From the NCBI GenBank assembly GCA_014860575.1, contig JACZJK010000021.1:1-64000 (forward strand): a stretch of 64,000 nucleotides of DNA. Reading direction: 5' to 3'. A program made the position numbers and the translations under genes. Positions 36,418-46,100 of the stretch are shown in pieces. Source of the DNA: Bacteroidales bacterium (GTDB taxonomy: Bacteria > Bacteroidota > Bacteroidia > Bacteroidales > JAAYJT01). Each line of letters starts with the position of its first letter. The first letter of the stretch is position 1. The notes below the pieces were generated by a model. The model saw only the letters and a list, made by a program, of their open reading frames with translations, was not told the DNA's origin and did not search any database.

Positions 36418-38523
36418 TTACTTCGGATATACCTCTATCTGTCTGAAATCCTGAATCCTGTAGATGGAAAGCCCTTTGTTTTCAAATCCATTTCGGCCCA
36501 ATGGTTCGAACGAGAAAGGAATCTGCATGCCCCGGTAACGGTAGGAGGGAAGGCATTCTTCAAAAGCCGCCCCATATTTCATCATGGCGCTCACAAAATA
36601 CCAGGTAATATCAAAAGCTTCAAATGCAAAGCGGTTTGGCAATGGCTCAGTATTATATGTATTTCTGAATAAGCGTATATAGTTTTTTACTGGTTCGGCA
36701 TTATAATCAATATAACTATGAGAGGGAAGGTGCAGGCGCAGGTTGACAATGTGTTCGGTATCAATCTCAAACTCTTCCCACTCTTGCATCCCGAAACAGG
36801 TGATATCATAATCAGCCCTGATGTCATTGAGTTTCCTGATAAAGTCCATGATGAAGACTTTATCTGTTGAAAGCCCGACAATGATGTTTTCGCGAGTTTT
36901 ACTGAGGCTTCTTCTTACCCCATCCAGGCTGTCGCGGATATAAATGACTTCGTTTAATCCTGCTTCTCCGAATTCCTTGCGGAAGATTTCTGAGGTTTCG
37001 TTTTCGCTGAAGGAAAACTGCCTGACCACAATGATATTTTTTCCTGCAAAGTTGTTCTTGATAAATGATGCCAGCACATGCACCTGATCTTTTGAGGATG
37101 ACTGGGCTTTAATGCTGTATGGATTGTTCAGCAGGAATTCGGTTCGTGTAGAAAGCGGATTAACGATATTGATTTTGTTGCTGGCGGCAAAACGTGCCAT
37201 CTTGTCGAAATTACCTGAAAACAGTGGCCCTATAATAAGATCCATGTTGCTCAATTCTGATCTTGCAAGTACCTTGTCCACACTTTCAGGTGTGTTATCA
37301 ACATCATATACATGCACTGTTGCATTGAGACCAAGTTTACCAAGGCTGTCAATGGCAAGCATAGCGCCATAATAGAATTGCATGAACTCATACGATTTAT
37401 TTAGACTTTGCTCTTCACCTGTGAGAGAATCGGATGTCGGAAATTCTACCTTAGCATCCAGGAAAAATGGAAGCATAAGGGCAATATTGTAGGTTTTTCC
37501 ATGCTCAACGAGAGGGTGGCAATCTTCCGGTATGCCAGGTCCAGGGATTTCCGGAACCTCTTCTTCAACTGGAGGTTTGATTTCTTGTAAAACCTTTTTG
37601 GTCGTGATATTATACACCGGAATTTGCAATACCTGTTTCGGTTGAAGGCCTTCAGCAGCGTGAGGATTATGTTTTATCAATTCATCCGCGCTCACTCCAT
37701 ATCGTTTTCCGATCCTGAACAGGGTTTCGCCCCGTCGCACCCGGTGATAGGTGTAGGTTACAGTGGTGTCCTGAATAGTCTTGTATTGCGGTTCCTGAGT
37801 GCCGTGAAAATTTTTTAACCGGATGGTTTGTCCAGCTTTCAAACCGTCTGTTAGTCCGGGGTTCAGGTTGTTGATTTCTTCCACTGTCATGTTAAACCTG
37901 CGCGAAATGGAGAAGAGTGTTTCTCCGGCCTGCACGGTATAGGTTTCAGGGATCGAACCTGGTTTTGGCTGTTCAGCTTGTTTTTCTTCCGGTTTAGATT
38001 GAACAATAACCTCTGAACCTTTTTCTGGTATTACGAGAACCTGCCCGGGCTGCAGCTCAGTGATGCCGGGATTGGCAGCCCTTAACTCAGGAACAGTAAT
38101 GCTGTATTGCCTGGCAATGCCGAAAAAGGTTTCCTGAGCAGTAACGGTGTGAGAGTTTGCTTTTGGAGTGGCTGGAGTTTTTGACGGAACCGGAATGGTC
38201 TGCGGTTTCTGATCAGAAGTAGCTTCTGCCTTTGGTGAGTTTTCAGCAGAACCGATTGCGCCCATGTCTTTGGGTATCTTCATCACATCGCCGGTGGTAA
38301 TAATTCCTTTAAGTCTCGGATTTTCCCGGTTTATATCAGCAACACTTAGCTGATAGGCAGCGGCGATGCTTTCCATGGTTTGACCCTGGCGCACCAGGTG
38401 AATATAATATTCCTTGCCATCCATCATTTCAATGACTTCTGAGCGTTGTACCGCACCTGGTTGCTGAGCACATACTACTGCTGAAGCATAAAACAGAAGA
38501 AACACGATAAGAAATCTTTTCAC
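36418..38523 (-). CDS. LysM-repeat protein fused to a type-1 periplasmic-binding (LpoA-like) domain
   Basis: A 701-aa protein with a signal peptide (KRFLIVFLLFYASAVVCAQQ). Four LysM domains follow at about 38-83, 123-168, 193-238 and 255-300, with cores such as TVTAQETFFGIARQYSI and RVRRGETLFRIGKRYGV, joined by proline- and lysine-rich linkers. From about residue 340 a Leu/Ile/Val-binding-protein fold begins (IALMLPFFLDAKVEF, DLIIGPLFSGNFDKMA, and an FEAFDITWYFVSAMM helix). LysM binds GlcNAc-containing peptidoglycan; the second part resembles LpoA/YraM-like domains that regulate wall synthases. A peptidoglycan-bound regulator in the periplasm is a reasonable inference. Confidence 0.88.
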   Translation of the reverse strand: MKRFLIVFLLFYASAVVCAQQPGAVQRSEVIEMMDGKEYYIHLVRQGQTMESIAAAYQLSVADINRENPRLKGIITTGDVMKIPKDMGAIGSAENSPKAEATSDQKPQTIPVPSKTPATPKANSHTVTAQETFFGIARQYSITVPELRAANPGITELQPGQVLVIPEKGSEVIVQSKPEEKQAEQPKPGSIPETYTVQAGETLFSISRRFNMTVEEINNLNPGLTDGLKAGQTIRLKNFHGTQEPQYKTIQDTTVTYTYHRVRRGETLFRIGKRYGVSADELIKHNPHAAEGLQPKQVLQIPVYNITTKKVLQEIKPPVEEEVPEIPGPGIPEDCHPLVEHGKTYNIALMLPFFLDAKVEFPTSDSLTGEEQSLNKSYEFMQFYYGAMLAIDSLGKLGLNATVHVYDVDNTPESVDKVLARSELSNMDLIIGPLFSGNFDKMARFAASNKINIVNPLSTRTEFLLNNPYSIKAQSSSKDQVHVLASFIKNNFAGKNIIVVRQFSFSENETSEIFRKEFGEAGLNEVIYIRDSLDGVRRSLSKTRENIIVGLSTDKVFIMDFIRKLNDIRADYDITCFGMQEWEEFEIDTEHIVNLRLHLPSHSYIDYNAEPVKNYIRLFRNTYNTEPLPNRFAFEAFDITWYFVSAMMKYGAAFEECLPSYRYRGMQIPFSFEPLGRNGFENKGLSIYRIQDFRQIEVYPK

Positions 38524-38620
38524 TTTATTATATCTTTAATTATTATCAACGCTGTTTTTTGTAAAACATTCTGTTGAGCAATCCTTCAAGGTTCAAATCC
38601 TATCTTTACAAAAATCAATT

Positions 38621-39091
38621 TCATTTTGTCTTTGTCGTCGGGTTGTGCCTTACAGGAAAATTGACAGAGTTCGCATTAAAGCACAGCTTATTTGCTTTTT
38701 TATGTAATTCATTTGCTTTATCAATCATGGAATTCTCTTTCACAACTACTATGGGATTAAGTGTTACTTCGGTGAATTGCCCCCCGCCGTTAGAAGTTTC
38801 AACCATAATTCCTGTTGCATTGTCGGTGTAATCCAAAACAATTACGCCTTTTTCTGAACACAAATGCAAGAACCAAAGCATGTGGCAAGAGGACAATGAG
38901 GCTACTAATAAATCTTCTGGATTATGTCTTGACTTATCGCCACGAAATGCCGGGTCAGACGATCCAAGGATATCGGGCTTGTTTTCTATGCTTATTCGAT
39001 GACTTCTTTCGTAATTCCTGAAATTATCCGTTCCTGTGCCTAGGTTCCCCGTCCACTTTATTGTTGCATTGTAGCGATGTTGTCCATGCAT
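38621..39091 (-). CDS. OsmC/Ohr family protein
   Basis: A 156-aa protein. NPEDLLVASLSSCHMLWFLHL carries the first redox-active cysteine in the position typical of OsmC (DLLxxxxxxC), and KANKLCFNANSVNFPV carries the second (LC near the C-terminus). Together they form the peroxidatic and resolving pair that reduces organic hydroperoxides. The N-terminal YNATIKWTGNLGTGT strand matches the OsmC domain. The intact cysteine pair argues for an active enzyme. It lies 97 bp upstream of the LysM gene on the same strand. Confidence 0.9.
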   Translation of the reverse strand: MHGQHRYNATIKWTGNLGTGTDNFRNYERSHRISIENKPDILGSSDPAFRGDKSRHNPEDLLVASLSSCHMLWFLHLCSEKGVIVLDYTDNATGIMVETSNGGGQFTEVTLNPIVVVKENSMIDKANELHKKANKLCFNANSVNFPVRHNPTTKTK

Positions 39092-39167
39092 AATTATTCA
39101 TCTATTATTTTCATTCTTTCTGTCTGAACCCGTTTCTGTGAACTGGCTAAAACAATCCAGACCCATT

Positions 39168-39230
39168 ACTCCATCACTCCATCCCGATAGCCATCGGGAC
39201 TCCATCGCTCCATCTCCCCAACTCTCCGTC
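39168..39230. repeat. ACTCCATC octad array with embedded hairpin
   Basis: Units of 8 bp (ACTCCATC at 39168, 39176 and 39199, GCTCCATC at 39207, then TCCCCAAC and TCTCCGTC) surround a CCCGAT-AGCC-ATCGGG hairpin at 39183-39198. It abuts the guaA stop codon. Confidence 0.75.
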
Positions 39231-39237
39231 TCTAAAA

Positions 39238-40767
39238 CTACTCCCATTCAATCGTTGCCGGAGGTTTTGAGCTGATATCGTAAACCACGCGGTTCACACC
39301 TTTCACTTTGTTGATGATGCGGTTCGAAACCTCGGCAAGAAATTCATAAGGCAGGTGAATCCAGTCGGCGGTCATGCCATCGGTTGAACCAACGGCACGC
39401 AATGCCACCACAAAATCGTAGGTGCGTTCGTCACCCATAACGCCCACCGAGCGCACAGGCAACAACATAACGCCGGCTTGCCAAACTTTATCGTACCAGT
39501 CGTATTCTTTCAAGGCTTCAATAAAAATAAAATCAGCTTCCTGTGCGATCCTTATCTTTTCAGCGCTGATACTGCCCAGGATTCTGATTCCTAAACCCGG
39601 CCCGGGAAAAGGATGTCGGTTCACAAGCAAAGGACTGATGCCTAATTCCCTGCCTACCTTGCGCACTTCATCTTTAAAGAGCGATTTTAAAGGCTCAATG
39701 ATTTTAAGTTTCATATAGTCGGGAAGGCCGCCAACATTATGATGCGATTTGATAGTTGCCGATGGCCCATTCACCGAAATGGATTCAATGACATCGGGGT
39801 AAATGGTGCCTTGTGCGAGCCATGTTGCATTAGGGATGGCATGGGCGGCATCGTCGAAAACCTCGATAAAGGTTTTTCCGATGGCTTTGCGTTTCAGTTC
39901 CGGATCAGTAACGTCCTGCAAGGCATCAAGAAATCTTGGGCCCGCGTCAATGCCCCGGATGTTGAGGCCCATGTCCTGGTAGGTATGCAATACAGTTTCG
40001 AATTCGTTTTTACGCAGCAGTCCGTTGTCAACAAAAATGCAATGCAACTGCTTGCCAATTGCCTGATGCATCAGCACCGCAGCCACAGAAGAATCAACGC
40101 CACCCGAAAGTCCAAGAACAACATTGTCAGAACCAACAGTTTGCCTGATTTCTTTGATGGTCATATCAATAAAAGAAGCCGGCGTCCAGGTGGGTTCACA
40201 GCCACAAATGTCATAAACGAAATTTTTCAACAGGGTCATTCCTTCGGTGGTGTGATACACTTCGGGGTGAAACTGAATGCCATAAACCTGGTTGTTCAGG
40301 ATTTGGAATCCTGCCACTTCCACATCTTTGGTGCTGGTAATGATTTCAAAAACTTCGGGGTTTGACTTGATTGTATCACCATGCGACATCCACACCTGGC
40401 ATCCGGTATTCATGCCTTTCATCAAAGCATTTTCTTCGTGTATAAACGAAAGGTTCGCACGACCATACTCCCTTATTTTTGCTGGCAGAATCTTGGTTCC
40501 CCTTAAATTTGCAAGGTATTGCGCCCCGTAACAAACACCCAATACAGGAATTTTATCACCCAATGGGCTTAAATCAGGAAATGGTGCATTTGGATCATGC
40601 GTGGATGCCGGGCTTCCTGAAAGGATCACACCTTTAAAACCTTCATGCAATTCCGGGATATGTGTGCAGGGGTGTATTTCGCAGTAAACATTGAGTTCAC
40701 GTATCCTGCGGGCTATCAGTTGGGTATATTGCGACCCAAAGTCAATGATAAGTATAGCTTGTTCCAT
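39238..40767 (-). CDS. guaA: GMP synthase (glutamine-hydrolysing)
   Basis: A 509-aa enzyme that converts XMP, ATP and glutamine to GMP. The class-I amidotransferase part (1-190) has [17 protein letters not shown], the nucleophile cysteine in [10 protein letters not shown] and the catalytic HPEVYHT. The ATP-pyrophosphatase part begins about residue 200 with the PP-loop [15 protein letters not shown], and the dimerisation domain ends with [18 protein letters not shown], the universal C-terminus. Full length, no gaps. A TATCTTTG promoter box lies only 4 bp before the start codon, so the transcript may be leaderless. Confidence 0.97.
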   Translation of the reverse strand: MEQAILIIDFGSQYTQLIARRIRELNVYCEIHPCTHIPELHEGFKGVILSGSPASTHDPNAPFPDLSPLGDKIPVLGVCYGAQYLANLRGTKILPAKIREYGRANLSFIHEENALMKGMNTGCQVWMSHGDTIKSNPEVFEIITSTKDVEVAGFQILNNQVYGIQFHPEVYHTTEGMTLLKNFVYDICGCEPTWTPASFIDMTIKEIRQTVGSDNVVLGLSGGVDSSVAAVLMHQAIGKQLHCIFVDNGLLRKNEFETVLHTYQDMGLNIRGIDAGPRFLDALQDVTDPELKRKAIGKTFIEVFDDAAHAIPNATWLAQGTIYPDVIESISVNGPSATIKSHHNVGGLPDYMKLKIIEPLKSLFKDEVRKVGRELGISPLLVNRHPFPGPGLGIRILGSISAEKIRIAQEADFIFIEALKEYDWYDKVWQAGVMLLPVRSVGVMGDERTYDFVVALRAVGSTDGMTADWIHLPYEFLAEVSNRIINKVKGVNRVVYDISSKPPATIEWE

Positions 40768-40771
40768 TTCG

Positions 40772-40779
40772 CAAAGATA
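40772..40779 (-). promoter_or_regulatory. -7 promoter box almost touching the guaA start codon
   Basis: On the minus strand TATCTTTG (40779-40772) matches TAnnTTTG exactly. With the start codon at 40767, the leader would be 0-3 nt. No good -33 element was seen. Confidence 0.5.
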
Positions 40780-40851
40780 GGAAGTTCGGGAATTTGTTTG
40801 TTGATAAATTTGTTTGATGATGGTAGGGTAGGAGTTATGAATTATGAATGT

Positions 40852-40960
40852 TGAGCCTCCTCCGAAAAGTCAATATGCCCCTAAATTACTCACTTCGTTC
40901 GTGAGATCGCTTCGCTAAGTTCCCTAAAGGGGACTTCCACAAACTGCTGATTTTTATCGG
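40852..40960. repeat. Dispersed intergenic element, copy B, with internal insertion
   Basis: GAAAAGTCAATATGCCCCTAAAT and CCCTAAAGGGGACTT, then TGCTGATTTTTA, follow the reverse complement of the element at 27.5 kb. Relative to that copy it has an extra 35 bp at about 40887-40921, which itself contains a CTCAC/GTGAG hairpin and CTTCGTTC/CGCTTCGC motifs. Confidence 0.75.
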
Positions 40961-41098
40961 TTCTGCGCTGTGGAAGATCTGGGACTAAAAAGCAGATTAT
41001 GACCTTTCGTAGCAAACTCAAAATTAAATGTTGTATTTTGAATCTTGAACCCGTCACTTCGACCCCAAACGCTACTTCGACAAACTCAGTGACCGGCA

Positions 41099-41196
41099 TT
41101 TTGAATATTGAATTTTGAATCTGGAATCTTAAACGTCGAACGTCGAACAGCGAACATGAAACTTTGAACTTCGAACCCGAAACGCCCAAACGCCAA
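41099..41196. repeat. NNNNGAA heptad array
   Basis: Fourteen consecutive 7-bp units, most ending in GAA or AAA (TTTTGAA, TATTGAA, TTTTGAA, TCTGGAA, TCTTAAA, CGTCGAA twice, CAGCGAA, CATGAAA, CTTTGAA, CTTCGAA, CCCGAAA, CGCCCAA, ACGCCAA). It ends 3 bp before the M23 peptidase stop. Confidence 0.85.
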
Positions 41197-41198
41197 AC

Positions 41199-42920
41199 TT
41201 ACCTCACGAGCGTAGCTTCGTAAACCGCCTGGTTTCCGACCTGGTCTTCAACAACAAGTTTGAATTTATTGCTGCCTTTCTGGGTTCTGTCGTCCATTTC
41301 ATACACGAGCAGATCATTTTTGGCGTCGTAGTCCATGAGAATCCATTTGCCGTTCATGGTGCCACGGTAGGATTTAATTCCTGAAAGATCATCGCTGATT
41401 TTAATCCGGATATCCTGCTGTTGCGAAATGTTTTTATTGATTACGACATTTAAAGGCTTTATTTGCGGGGCAAGTGTGTCAGCCATTAGGCTATACACTC
41501 CGAAACTGCGAACCGAAGCGGTTACAAAACCGTCTTTGAAAGATCCTCCGGCCGCACTCCATTTTCCGTTATCGTCCTTTCTTACAATTACTACCTTGTT
41601 TTTAAGTTTTTGATCAAACATAACAGGTTTCATAGCGATAGTGAAATTGCTATGCACAGGCGTATATTTATTATGAACATGAAATTGTTTGGCAAGTGTT
41701 CCTTTGACCATTGCTTCTTCATCAAATTCAAACCAAACATCTTCATACAGCGCATTGGCGGGCATTTCCAGTACAAAATCATTGTTTTGAAAGCGGTTGA
41801 TCCGATCGTACCGGAAAAATGTTTTATTGTCAGTGTTAGTTGCCAACAATGGCGCCGCCGAAGGTTGCGTTCCGGCAACCCTGAATTGCAACTTTGCAGT
41901 ATTTCCAGCAGCATCCTTCACCTCAATTTTTACAACATGGTTTTTCTGCTCAGCAAATAAAAAAGTGCCTCCGTTATTGTTGATGGGATAAATCCTTAGA
42001 GGATTATTTGGCAGCAACCTGGTTTGGATGAACCTGCGCTTACTGCGCATTAATTCCTCATAATCAATAACCGCGTTCACATAGCGGGTTTCAGAAAAAG
42101 CAAATTCGTTAACACGATAGGCGAAAACCAGTTTATCATCAATGGAAATGTCTATAATTGAAATTCCATTCTTCAGGTTGCTGTGGTTATGCACATCGTA
42201 TGCCTGTATGCCGAAGGCTACCTCGCCGGCAATGCGGATAGGCTGGTCCTGATTGAGCCAGTAATTGCCATTGGCTCCTTTAAGCTCGAATGTGAGTGCT
42301 TCTTCCTTTCCATTTATGGTGGAATATTCACCGGTAGGATAAATCTTCAATGCCTGTATAACAGGATGAATATTATCAAGGATATTTAGCCCGAAAAGTT
42401 TTGGATTTATAGGTTGCTGATTATGCGTATGCCTGATTTCAAAATGCAGGTGAGGCCCGCCTGAACTCCCGCTGTTGCCACTCCAGGCAATCACTTCCCC
42501 TTTTTTAACCTGTATGCTTTTTGGTTCGGGATAAAGATCAACATCAAAGGATTCCTGCTTGTATTGTTCACTGCGAATGTATTGTGTGATGCCGGGAGCG
42601 AAGTTTCTTACATGTGCATAAACCGTGCTGAAACCGTTAGGATGCTCAAGATAAATGGCTTTTCCAAAACCACCCGGAGAAATCCGTATTCTGGAAACAA
42701 AGCCATCAGCAGCGGCATATAAGGGCTTCCCTTCCACTCCGCCGGTTCTGTAATCAAGGCCTGAATGAAAATGATTGGATCGAATTTCAGCAAAAGTGCC
42801 GGATAAAGAAGGCGTAAAATCTATTGGAAAGCGAAAATAACCCTGAGGATAATCTTCCTGGCTCCAAAGCGGGGAAACAGAAAACGAAAAAATCAGTAAA
42901 AATGAAACAGCAAGCAGCAT
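41199..42920 (-). CDS. M23 (LytM/lysostaphin-type) metallopeptidase, exported
   Basis: A 573-aa protein. The ATG at 42920 opens a signal peptide (LLAVSFLLIFSFSVSPLW then SQ); an upstream ATG at 43058 would put 46 residues before it. The peptidase domain comes early, at about 35-150: NHFHSGLDYRTG holds the first zinc His and Asp, and GGPHLHFEIRH holds the HxH pair, so all metal ligands are present. The remaining 400 or so residues are beta-rich with no domain I recognise. Such enzymes cut peptide cross-links in peptidoglycan, or act as activators if inactive. Divergent from the BNR-repeat gene. Confidence 0.88.
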   Translation of the reverse strand: MLLAVSFLLIFSFSVSPLWSQEDYPQGYFRFPIDFTPSLSGTFAEIRSNHFHSGLDYRTGGVEGKPLYAAADGFVSRIRISPGGFGKAIYLEHPNGFSTVYAHVRNFAPGITQYIRSEQYKQESFDVDLYPEPKSIQVKKGEVIAWSGNSGSSGGPHLHFEIRHTHNQQPINPKLFGLNILDNIHPVIQALKIYPTGEYSTINGKEEALTFELKGANGNYWLNQDQPIRIAGEVAFGIQAYDVHNHSNLKNGISIIDISIDDKLVFAYRVNEFAFSETRYVNAVIDYEELMRSKRRFIQTRLLPNNPLRIYPINNNGGTFLFAEQKNHVVKIEVKDAAGNTAKLQFRVAGTQPSAAPLLATNTDNKTFFRYDRINRFQNNDFVLEMPANALYEDVWFEFDEEAMVKGTLAKQFHVHNKYTPVHSNFTIAMKPVMFDQKLKNKVVIVRKDDNGKWSAAGGSFKDGFVTASVRSFGVYSLMADTLAPQIKPLNVVINKNISQQQDIRIKISDDLSGIKSYRGTMNGKWILMDYDAKNDLLVYEMDDRTQKGSNKFKLVVEDQVGNQAVYEATLVR

Positions 42921-42965
42921 ATTGCCAGGGATCGTGTTAAAATGGAATCGTAAATATTCAAACGG

Positions 42966-42973
42966 CAAAAGTA
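42966..42973 (-). promoter_or_regulatory. -7 promoter box for the M23 peptidase
   Basis: TACTTTTG on the minus strand (42973-42966) matches TAnnTTTG and would give a leader of about 42 nt. No clear -33 element. Confidence 0.45.
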
Positions 42974-43083
42974 GGGTAATAATATTTCCCGGGTTTTCGG
43001 TTCGGAAAACCTTATTAATACCATTTTGTACATTTTGTTGAAAAATCTGGATGTTCACATGATTTATGTATTTGATAATCCTC

Positions 43084-43091
43084 TATTTTTG
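43084..43091 (+). promoter_or_regulatory. -7 promoter box for the BNR-repeat gene
   Basis: TATTTTTG matches TAnnTTTG, 32 bp before the chosen ATG at 43123. No clear -33 element. Confidence 0.45.
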
Positions 43092-43122
43092 TTCGTCAAT
43101 ACATTCACCACAAAATAATACC

Positions 43123-46100
43123 ATGCAGAAGAATAATTATTCATTTATGAGCCGCCTGTCAGTCCTGTTGATTTCAGTTATAATTGCTTTGCCGCAAGCA
43201 GGAGCGCAGAAAGGCAAAAAGACGCAGCCCGAATTGGATACGATCAAATCAGAGTTATTCAAAGGTTTAAAATGGCGTAGCATCGGACCGGCGTTCACCT
43301 CAGGCCGTATTTCTGACCTTGCTATCAATCCTTGCAACCCGAGCGAATATTATGTGGGTTCTGCTTCTGGCCACGTTTGGAAAACCGTAAACAATGGTAC
43401 AACGTTCTCACCCATATTTGAGAATTATGGCACTTATGCCGTCGGCTCAATTATGATTGACCCGAACAATCCCCATGTTGTTTGGTTGGGAACCGGTGAA
43501 AATACACACCAGCGTGCCCTAGGCTATGGCAATGGCGTTTATAAATCGGAGGACGGCGGTAAAAGCTGGAAAAATATGGGGCTGAAAGAATCCCGCCAAA
43601 TCGGGAAGATATTGATTGACCCAAGTAATTCCAATGTAGTTTATGTAGCAGCCGAAGGATCCGTTTGGGGTCCGGGTGGCGAACGCGGGCTTTATAAAAC
43701 CACTGATGGTGGAAAGACCTGGGAAAAGGTTCTTGATATCAGCGAGAACACCGGCATCAACCACATCACCATGGATCCGCGCGATCCGGATGTGATCTAT
43801 GCCATGTCGGAACAGCGTCGCCGGCATTTTTTCACCAAAATTGGTGGTGGGCCTGAAACCGGTATACATAAAACCACCGATGGCGGCAAAACCTGGCAAA
43901 AACTCAGCAGTGGTTTGCCTTCCGGCCATGTTGGTGGCGGCTGTATTGAAGTTTCTCCTGTGAACCCTGACTATGTTTATCTGATTATCGAAGCTGGCGA
44001 AGGCAAGGGCGGGTTTTTTCGATCCACTGACCGTGGTGCATCCTGGAACAAAATGAGCGACTATCATAGCAGCGGGCAGTATTTCAATATGATTGTCTGC
44101 GACCCGGTGGATGCAAACAAAGTGTATTCATTGGAGGTGGTATCAAAAGTTACCACCGATGGCGGCAAAACCTGGAACAATATCGGCCTTACAAAACGAC
44201 ATGTTGATGACCATTGTATGTGGATCAACCCCAAAAATACCGACCATTGGATGATTGGCGGTGATGGTGGATTATATGAAACCTATGATGCGGGCGATCA
44301 TTACATACACAAAACAAATCTGCCGGTAACGCAATTTTATCGTGTGAATGTTGATGATACTGAACCCTTTTACTGGGTTTATGGCGGCACACAGGACAAC
44401 AACAGCCTGGGCGGTCCATCGCGCAATATCAACCGCGATGGTGTGAGCAGCGGTGAGTGGATCACTACCCTCGGAGGCGATGGATTCTGGCAAGCCATAG
44501 AGCCGGGTAATCCGAATATTGTTTACTCCGCCTATCAGTATGGCAATATATTCCGCTATGACAAAAGCTCCGGCGAAAGGATCAAAATAAGGCCTGAACC
44601 GCGAGCCGACGAATTGCATTACCGGTGGAACTGGGATTCACCGTTCATTCTCAGCCCGCATTCAAAAACAAGACTTTACATGGGTGCCAACAAACTTTTC
44701 AAGAGCGATGACCGCGGCAATACTTGGGAAGTGATCAGCGATGATCTGACCCGCGATGAAGACCGCAACCAGTTCAAAGTGATGGGGAAATACTGGCCTT
44801 CCGATGCGGTTTCAAAGGACGTTTCCACTTCACAATGGGGAACCATAGTGGCATTGGCCGAATCAAAGCTCAAAGAAGGATTGATTTATGTGGGAACCGA
44901 TGACGGACTTATCCAGGTGACTGAGGACGATGGCAAAACATGGCGAAAAATAAGCAGTTTCCCTGACGTTCCAGATTATACCTGGGTAAGGGATATTTTG
45001 CCTTCCAGATTTGATGAAAATATTGTGTTCGCAACTTTTAACAACCTTAAAAATGACGATTTCAAACCTTATGTGCTGAAAAGCACCGACAAAGGCCGAA
45101 CATGGATTTCCATAGCTGCTAACTTACCAAATGAAACAGTACATTCCATTGCACAGGATTTTGTCAATCCCGATTTGCTTTTCGTGGGAACTGAGTTCAG
45201 CTTTTACGTAAGTTTTGATGGTGGAAGATACTGGGTGAAGTTCAATGCAGGTTTGCCGGATATTCAGATACCACAGATTGCCATACAAGAGCGGGAGCAT
45301 GACCTTGTGATCGCGACTTTTGGCCGTGGATTTTATATTCTGGATGATTACAGTCCTTTGCGCCTCGTTAATGCAGAAAAGCTGAAGAGCGAACAAGCCT
45401 TGCTTTTCCCGATGAAGGATGCCTTGATGTATATCGAAGAGGGCGGCCGTTACGGAACAGGCTCAACGTATTATCTTGCACCGAATCCTCCTTTTGGCGC
45501 CACTTTCACGTACTTTCTCAAAGAGGTTCCCGAAACGCTTAAACAGCAGCGCTTGAAAAAGGAAAAAGATCTTTTTGAAAAGAGTGAGCCTATTCCGCAA
45601 CCAACAAGGGAAATACTCGTTGCCGAAGAAAATGAGATAGCGCCTTATCTTATCTTTACGATCCGTGATGCTGAGGGTGCTGTGGTTCGCAGGTTATACG
45701 AAACGCCGAAAAAGGGAATTAATCGCGTGAACTGGCGATTGCGCTATGATAACATCTCAGCCCAGGCCAATGCAAAAGCCGAATTCAAGCCCGACAAAAA
45801 TAACGCTGATGGCATGATGATTTTGCCCGGAACCTACACTGTAAGCCTTGAAATGGATCATAACGGTGAAATTACACCCTTATCCGATGCCTTAAAATTT
45901 GAAGCAAAGGTTCTTGAGAATACAAGCTTGCCAGCTACGAACCGTAAGGAATTGGTAGATTTCCATAAATTGGTGGCCGAGCTAAGGCGGGTTTCTGATG
46001 GTGCGCAACGGTTCGCAGGAGAGTTGAACACTAAAAATGAAAACATCCGGCAGGCATTGCACTACATACCTGAAGTTCCGCAGGATTTGGCTGAGAAGCT

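Noticed and set aside
39739-40365. A 208-codon plus-strand frame opposite guaA
   Set aside because: guaA is full-length and universally conserved; the opposite frame is a shadow of its codon bias.
40890-41189. A 99-codon minus-strand frame between guaA and the M23 gene
   Set aside because: It reads through the dispersed element and the heptad array; the peptide is a translation of repeats.
43519-44067. A 182-codon minus-strand frame inside the BNR-repeat gene
   Set aside because: It is antisense to a clear full-length gene with Asp-box motifs and shows no domain or start context of its own.
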